Shown here: positions 42,001-45,000 of the stretch, piece by piece
Layout of the letters: each line of letters starts with the position of its first letter
Position numbering within the stretch: position 1 is the first letter of the stretch
Translations under genes and position numbers: made by a program
The notes under the pieces: model-generated
What the model saw: only the letters and a program-made list of their open reading frames with translations
The model's database searches: none
What the model was told of the DNA's origin: nothing
From: Mesostigma viride
Taxonomy: Eukaryota; Streptophyta; Mesostigmatophyceae; Mesostigmatales; Mesostigmataceae
Direction: 5' to 3'
Length of the DNA: 45,000 nucleotides
Assembly (NCBI GenBank): GCA_009746045.1
Contig: RPFO01000213.1
Coordinates: forward strand, 7,764,978-7,809,977

Positions 42001-42219
42001 TAATAATAACCCAATTCAACTATCGACCGGATAATAAGAGCATCCTCCAATTTACGCCTAGTACCCATGTAAACATGCGCGTTGTGACGCCATTTGGCAT
42101 TATGACCATTCCACTTGCAAACTATTCAGAACCATCCCAACTGACATGTCGACCAAGACAGCACATTACTCTTTTCATTATTCTAGACGCCCAAGCATGC
42201 AAGCTGACCCCATAGTATA

Positions 42220-42720
42220 TCATTCCGCCCAGAATGGGAACTGCTTCCGCATGTAACTCTTGAGCACGCGCTTGCGACGGATCGCGTCCATTGTCGCATC
42301 ATCCGGCTCCACACGCTCGCTGACCATGCGGTCAATCAGCTGCGTGGCGCGCGGCGTGTCATTGGCCGCCACCGCGAGCGCCAGAAGTTGGTTGTAATGC
42401 ATGATGCTCGGCCGCAGCCCAAAGCGGCGCATCTTGGACATGGTCAAACCGACCTTGTCCCACTGGGGCGGCTTGCACTCGCCATAGCCCCGGATCATGG
42501 CCACAAAGACAACGTCGTCGGGGGCGAGTTCCCCGCTCTCGAAGAAATGGGAGAAGGCTTCCTCGGCAACCGCCATCTGGCGGCCCTGTATGCACGCGCC
42601 GATCACGGCGGTCACGGCCATCAGGTCTATGGCTAGTCCACGCGTGCCCGCGTCCTTGAGCATTCGAAACGCTTTCTCGCCTTGGCCGTCACGCCCAAGT
42701 TTTCGGATTTCTGGAGCCAT
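42220..42720 (-). CDS. Pentatricopeptide-repeat (PPR) protein segment
   Basis: 166 codons with PPR-type helical pairs: GEKAFRMLKDAGTRGLAIDL, TAVIGACIQGRQMAVAEEAF, MIRGYGECKPPQWDKVGLTM and YNQLLALAVAANDTPRATQL, then VEPDDATMDAI and a basic end. PPR proteins bind organellar RNA for processing, editing or translation. The frame is closed by TAG at 42220 (plus cta). Its start could be the ATG at 42720, or it could be a last exon beginning at ctccag|AAATCC, since PPR proteins are usually longer and carry a transit peptide. An upstream exon is therefore likely. Confidence 0.7.
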   Translation of the reverse strand: MAPEIRKLGRDGQGEKAFRMLKDAGTRGLAIDLMAVTAVIGACIQGRQMAVAEEAFSHFFESGELAPDDVVFVAMIRGYGECKPPQWDKVGLTMSKMRRFGLRPSIMHYNQLLALAVAANDTPRATQLIDRMVSERVEPDDATMDAIRRKRVLKSYMRKQFPFWAE

Positions 42721-44877
42721 CAGCCATGATTAGAAATGGTTTGAGAGGCAACGATCAGATATTGTTTGAGCGCCCATAATCAGATATGGTTTGAATGTCT
42801 AAAAAAGAAAATGGTTTGAATGGCCATGTGATTAGGAACGAGAATGAATGGGGGTTAGGGGTGTTTGGGGAAAAGCAGTCCAGGCCATGTGTTCAAGTGA
42901 TGTCACAGGGTGACATGATTAGGAGGCGTTTGTTCTTTTTCTGCCATCTGACTGGAGGCGCGAGAGTTACACACAAAGTGCATAGCAACAGTACATTCGT
43001 CCTTGCGCAAAGTTATACAGTTAGATTGACAGCGGTAAATTTTTACACCGGCAGATGGGCGGGCAAAATATGAGCAAGTCTACACAGCTATCCAGGCAAT
43101 ATGGAGGGCCAGGAAAAAGACTACTGGCACACATGAGGCATAGGGAGAATCCCGGGCGAAAATTAGAGGTGAAGGTATTACCAGGAAGGGTACGGGCTCG
43201 GTTGGTAATAAGGCCAGGGGTTTACAGCATTTTTTCACTAGGAGGACCCTCGACAGGTCCCTAGCAACAGAGGCGAAGACTGGTCTGATGACTTAAGATT
43301 TTAGATGCAGTGTGACGGAAGATAATCATTTGCGTGCGTTATCAACAAACAGCTCGATGTGAATAAGTGATGAAACAGGGGCTCGGCTGGCGATGGGGCC
43401 ACAGGGAGTACAGCGGGTTTCCTTGTCCTGAAGAAATGAGCCTCCGCCTCTATATGCAAAAGGAATTATGACTAGGCAGCATGCCAAGTTTCAACAAGTG
43501 GTGGAAAAGGGGACATCGAAGCCAATCAACCAGGTGTGAAATAATGGAATCCAGAGCAAGTGGGACGCTAGTGACAGTAGGTAAGTACCGGCGGTGATTC
43601 TGAGATGTAAAACTAAAATGCAACGTAACTTCTCAATACCTGCAAACCTCCTTGCTGATACCTGTCTTGCGTCAGTAAAGCAAAACGTAGACTGTTGATG
43701 ATTTATAACGGGTTCACGTTAACGTGATCGTAGGTGACGCTACTGCGGCACGCGTGGCTGCGGTACACTAGTGCAACTTAACGGAGGACTTTCACCAAAG
43801 GCAATAATAAGCAAGCCAGAATCAGGTAGGTGCCCGACAATAGGTGAACGCAGCTGTTAAGAATGGCATTACACTAGTTCCCGCACCTCGTGTCAGGCTT
43901 GCGACCTCGCTAAGTCCTTGACTCTCTCCTGCAGCTTGCTGATTCTCGCCGGCGTAGCAGTACACATGCTTGTAGCTGCGTGCGGATAAGAGGCTCGTTC
44001 TAGAAAGTAGCAGCTCGTTGCTCCATAACCTACAGAGACTAGCGAGTTGTGGCGTTAGCCGAGGTTGTTTTGGACATCTTTGGCGGGACTGCTGCGATAA
44101 TGTCCTGCAGTCGACGCCAGCAATGCACACCCGTTGCTTGATACCGACTGCCACGCATTGTGTCGACGCTCCAGCAAATTGGAGCATCTTTTAAGCGCCG
44201 TCTTTCTATAACAGCTACGTAGAGGAGCGATGGTAATCGCAGTGCACTTCTGGCCGCTAGGTTGGCTTGGCTAAGTCCCAACTTATCGCAGGCAAGCAGA
44301 GAAATGCGACCAGGAAGTGCGAGTCATCAATTATCGCTAATTTGCCATAGCCGACGGGGCGGTCCCGCCCAGCTATCCGAGAAACTTTGGCATCACAACG
44401 TTGAGATCCTGAGGACCAGGCTTGAGTAGAGAGCAATAAAGAGGTGACACGTGGAATCAATCACTAGAATTGACACGCCCTGGCGGCCCTGCCCCGCTTT
44501 ATACGGCAGCATAATTTGCTGCACGGCTATGGCGTACCCATGAATCGCCATGTTGTTTCCATTCTAACGGTGCATCGAACTCAAACTTGCCGAATTCGTC
44601 TAACAGCTGTAGCCGCCGTGTATCAGACACTTGTCTCCATCACATGTAGCTACTGTTGGGAAAAAATAGCATGCTCCCTGAATGCATGCTGGCTTTGTTT
44701 ATGCGGCCATGATTATACGGTAAAATACCACTTCTTGTTGTAAGAAGGAACATGCATCCACGTGTGTACAATGAAATTAGTCAAATTGCAATTTAGCCTC
44801 GAAGGTTTTTGAGGCTGCATATTTCAGGGGTTCCAGACTCCATTAAACACGTTACCTGTAAAATTATTGGACGTGCA
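42721..44877. other. Region between the PPR segment and the SpoU gene
   Basis: Should hold the PPR gene's missing 5' exons and the SpoU promoter. One weak candidate exon is minus 43967-43906 (MCTATPARISKLQERVKDLA), ending GCGAG|GTCGCA in phase 2. It does not match the phase 1 start of the PPR exon, so I do not include it in a model. Short related tracts (cagatatggtttgaatg, cagatattgtttgagcg) repeat at 42750-42830. Nothing else is recognised. Confidence 0.45.
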
Positions 44878-45000
44878 ATGTCGGCCAGCATGCAGAGTTA
44901 CCTGGTCCTGTACAACGTTAGTAAGAAGCACAATGTCGGCAGTTTAGCTCGGTGCGCCACGGCTTTTGGCGTGCACCAGATATTGGTAGTAGGGCAGCAC
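44878..45000 (+). CDS. SpoU/TrmH-family RNA 2'-O-methyltransferase, 5' end
   Basis: 41 codons from ATG 44878 to the window end: MSASMQSYLVLYNVSKKHNV and GSLARCATAFGVHQILVVGQ. The pattern YLVLxNVxKxHNxGxLxRxAxAFGVxxILVVG is the N-terminal motif of the SPOUT-class SpoU methylases, which methylate ribose 2'-OH in tRNA or rRNA using S-adenosylmethionine. The catalytic motifs 2 and 3 lie beyond the window. No transit peptide precedes the domain, so cytosolic or nuclear location is more likely unless the true start is upstream; the next in-frame Met (44890) is also possible. Confidence 0.8.
   Translation, partial: MSASMQSYLVLYNVSKKHNVGSLARCATAFGVHQILVVGQH

Larger units (their letters stand above)
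40968..42219. other. Intergenic between convergent genes
   Basis: No gene recognised. It holds the stem-loop repeat at 41811 and the repeat shared with 2469. Plus gene and PPR gene converge here, so both 3' UTRs lie in this stretch. I could not identify a polyadenylation signal. Confidence 0.6.

Noticed and set aside
42388-42733. Plus-strand frames opposite the PPR segment
   Set aside because: The minus frame has clear PPR helical pairs; these are complements.
43906-43967. First exon of the PPR gene (MCTATPARISKLQERVKDLA)
   Set aside because: Plausible peptide and donor, but phase 2 does not match the phase 1 acceptor at the PPR exon; left unresolved.

Overview
This is a eukaryotic nuclear window. 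Protein-coding segments are GC-rich, split by canonical GT/AG introns, and embedded in very repeat-rich sequence. An 11-unit run of the plant/green-alga type telomere motif TTTAGGG, a PPR gene and intron-dense genes fit a green-lineage microalga. That assignment is inference; TTTAGGG also occurs in some other protist groups. I found no prokaryotic operon, rRNA, tRNA or CRISPR array. Layout: 1-8334 has no gene I can name. It holds microsatellites (a 1.17 kb CATC array), a degenerate ~190 bp repeat, copies of a short stem-loop repeat, and a GC-rich orphan exon-like island at 2710-3058. 8335-24241 (minus) is a 12-exon gene for a leucine-rich-repeat protein. All splice phases agree in my model and give 1341 codons. 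A head-to-head intergenic region of 1.1 kb (24242-25345) separates it from a plus-strand gene, 25346-40967. That gene has ten phase-consistent exons giving 631 codons, or 649 with an extra cassette exon. It ends in an acidic tail and weakly resembles the SLF2/FAM178 (CANIN) family of SMC5/6 partners. Its 7 kb intron contains a decayed Helitron (DUF6570 and Helitron_like_N regions), part of which is a ~1.2 kb inverted duplication. 42220-42720 (minus) encodes a pentatricopeptide-repeat segment, and a SpoU/TrmH-type RNA 2'-O-methyltransferase gene starts at 44878 and runs off the window. The main finding is that introns of both large genes are filled with tandem or scattered copies of the adjoining exon 3' end together with its own 5' splice site. 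The clearest cases are a 31 bp array after the exon at 13622, a 43 bp array after the exon at 15878, a ~47-copy 32 bp array after the exon at 19945, and single degenerate copies elsewhere. One copy (39141-39194) is a phase-2/phase-2, 54 nt potential cassette exon. This points to recurrent, splice-donor-anchored duplication as the local mode of intron growth. Every gene model was assembled by eye from splice motifs, phases and protein pattern; no transcript or database search was available.
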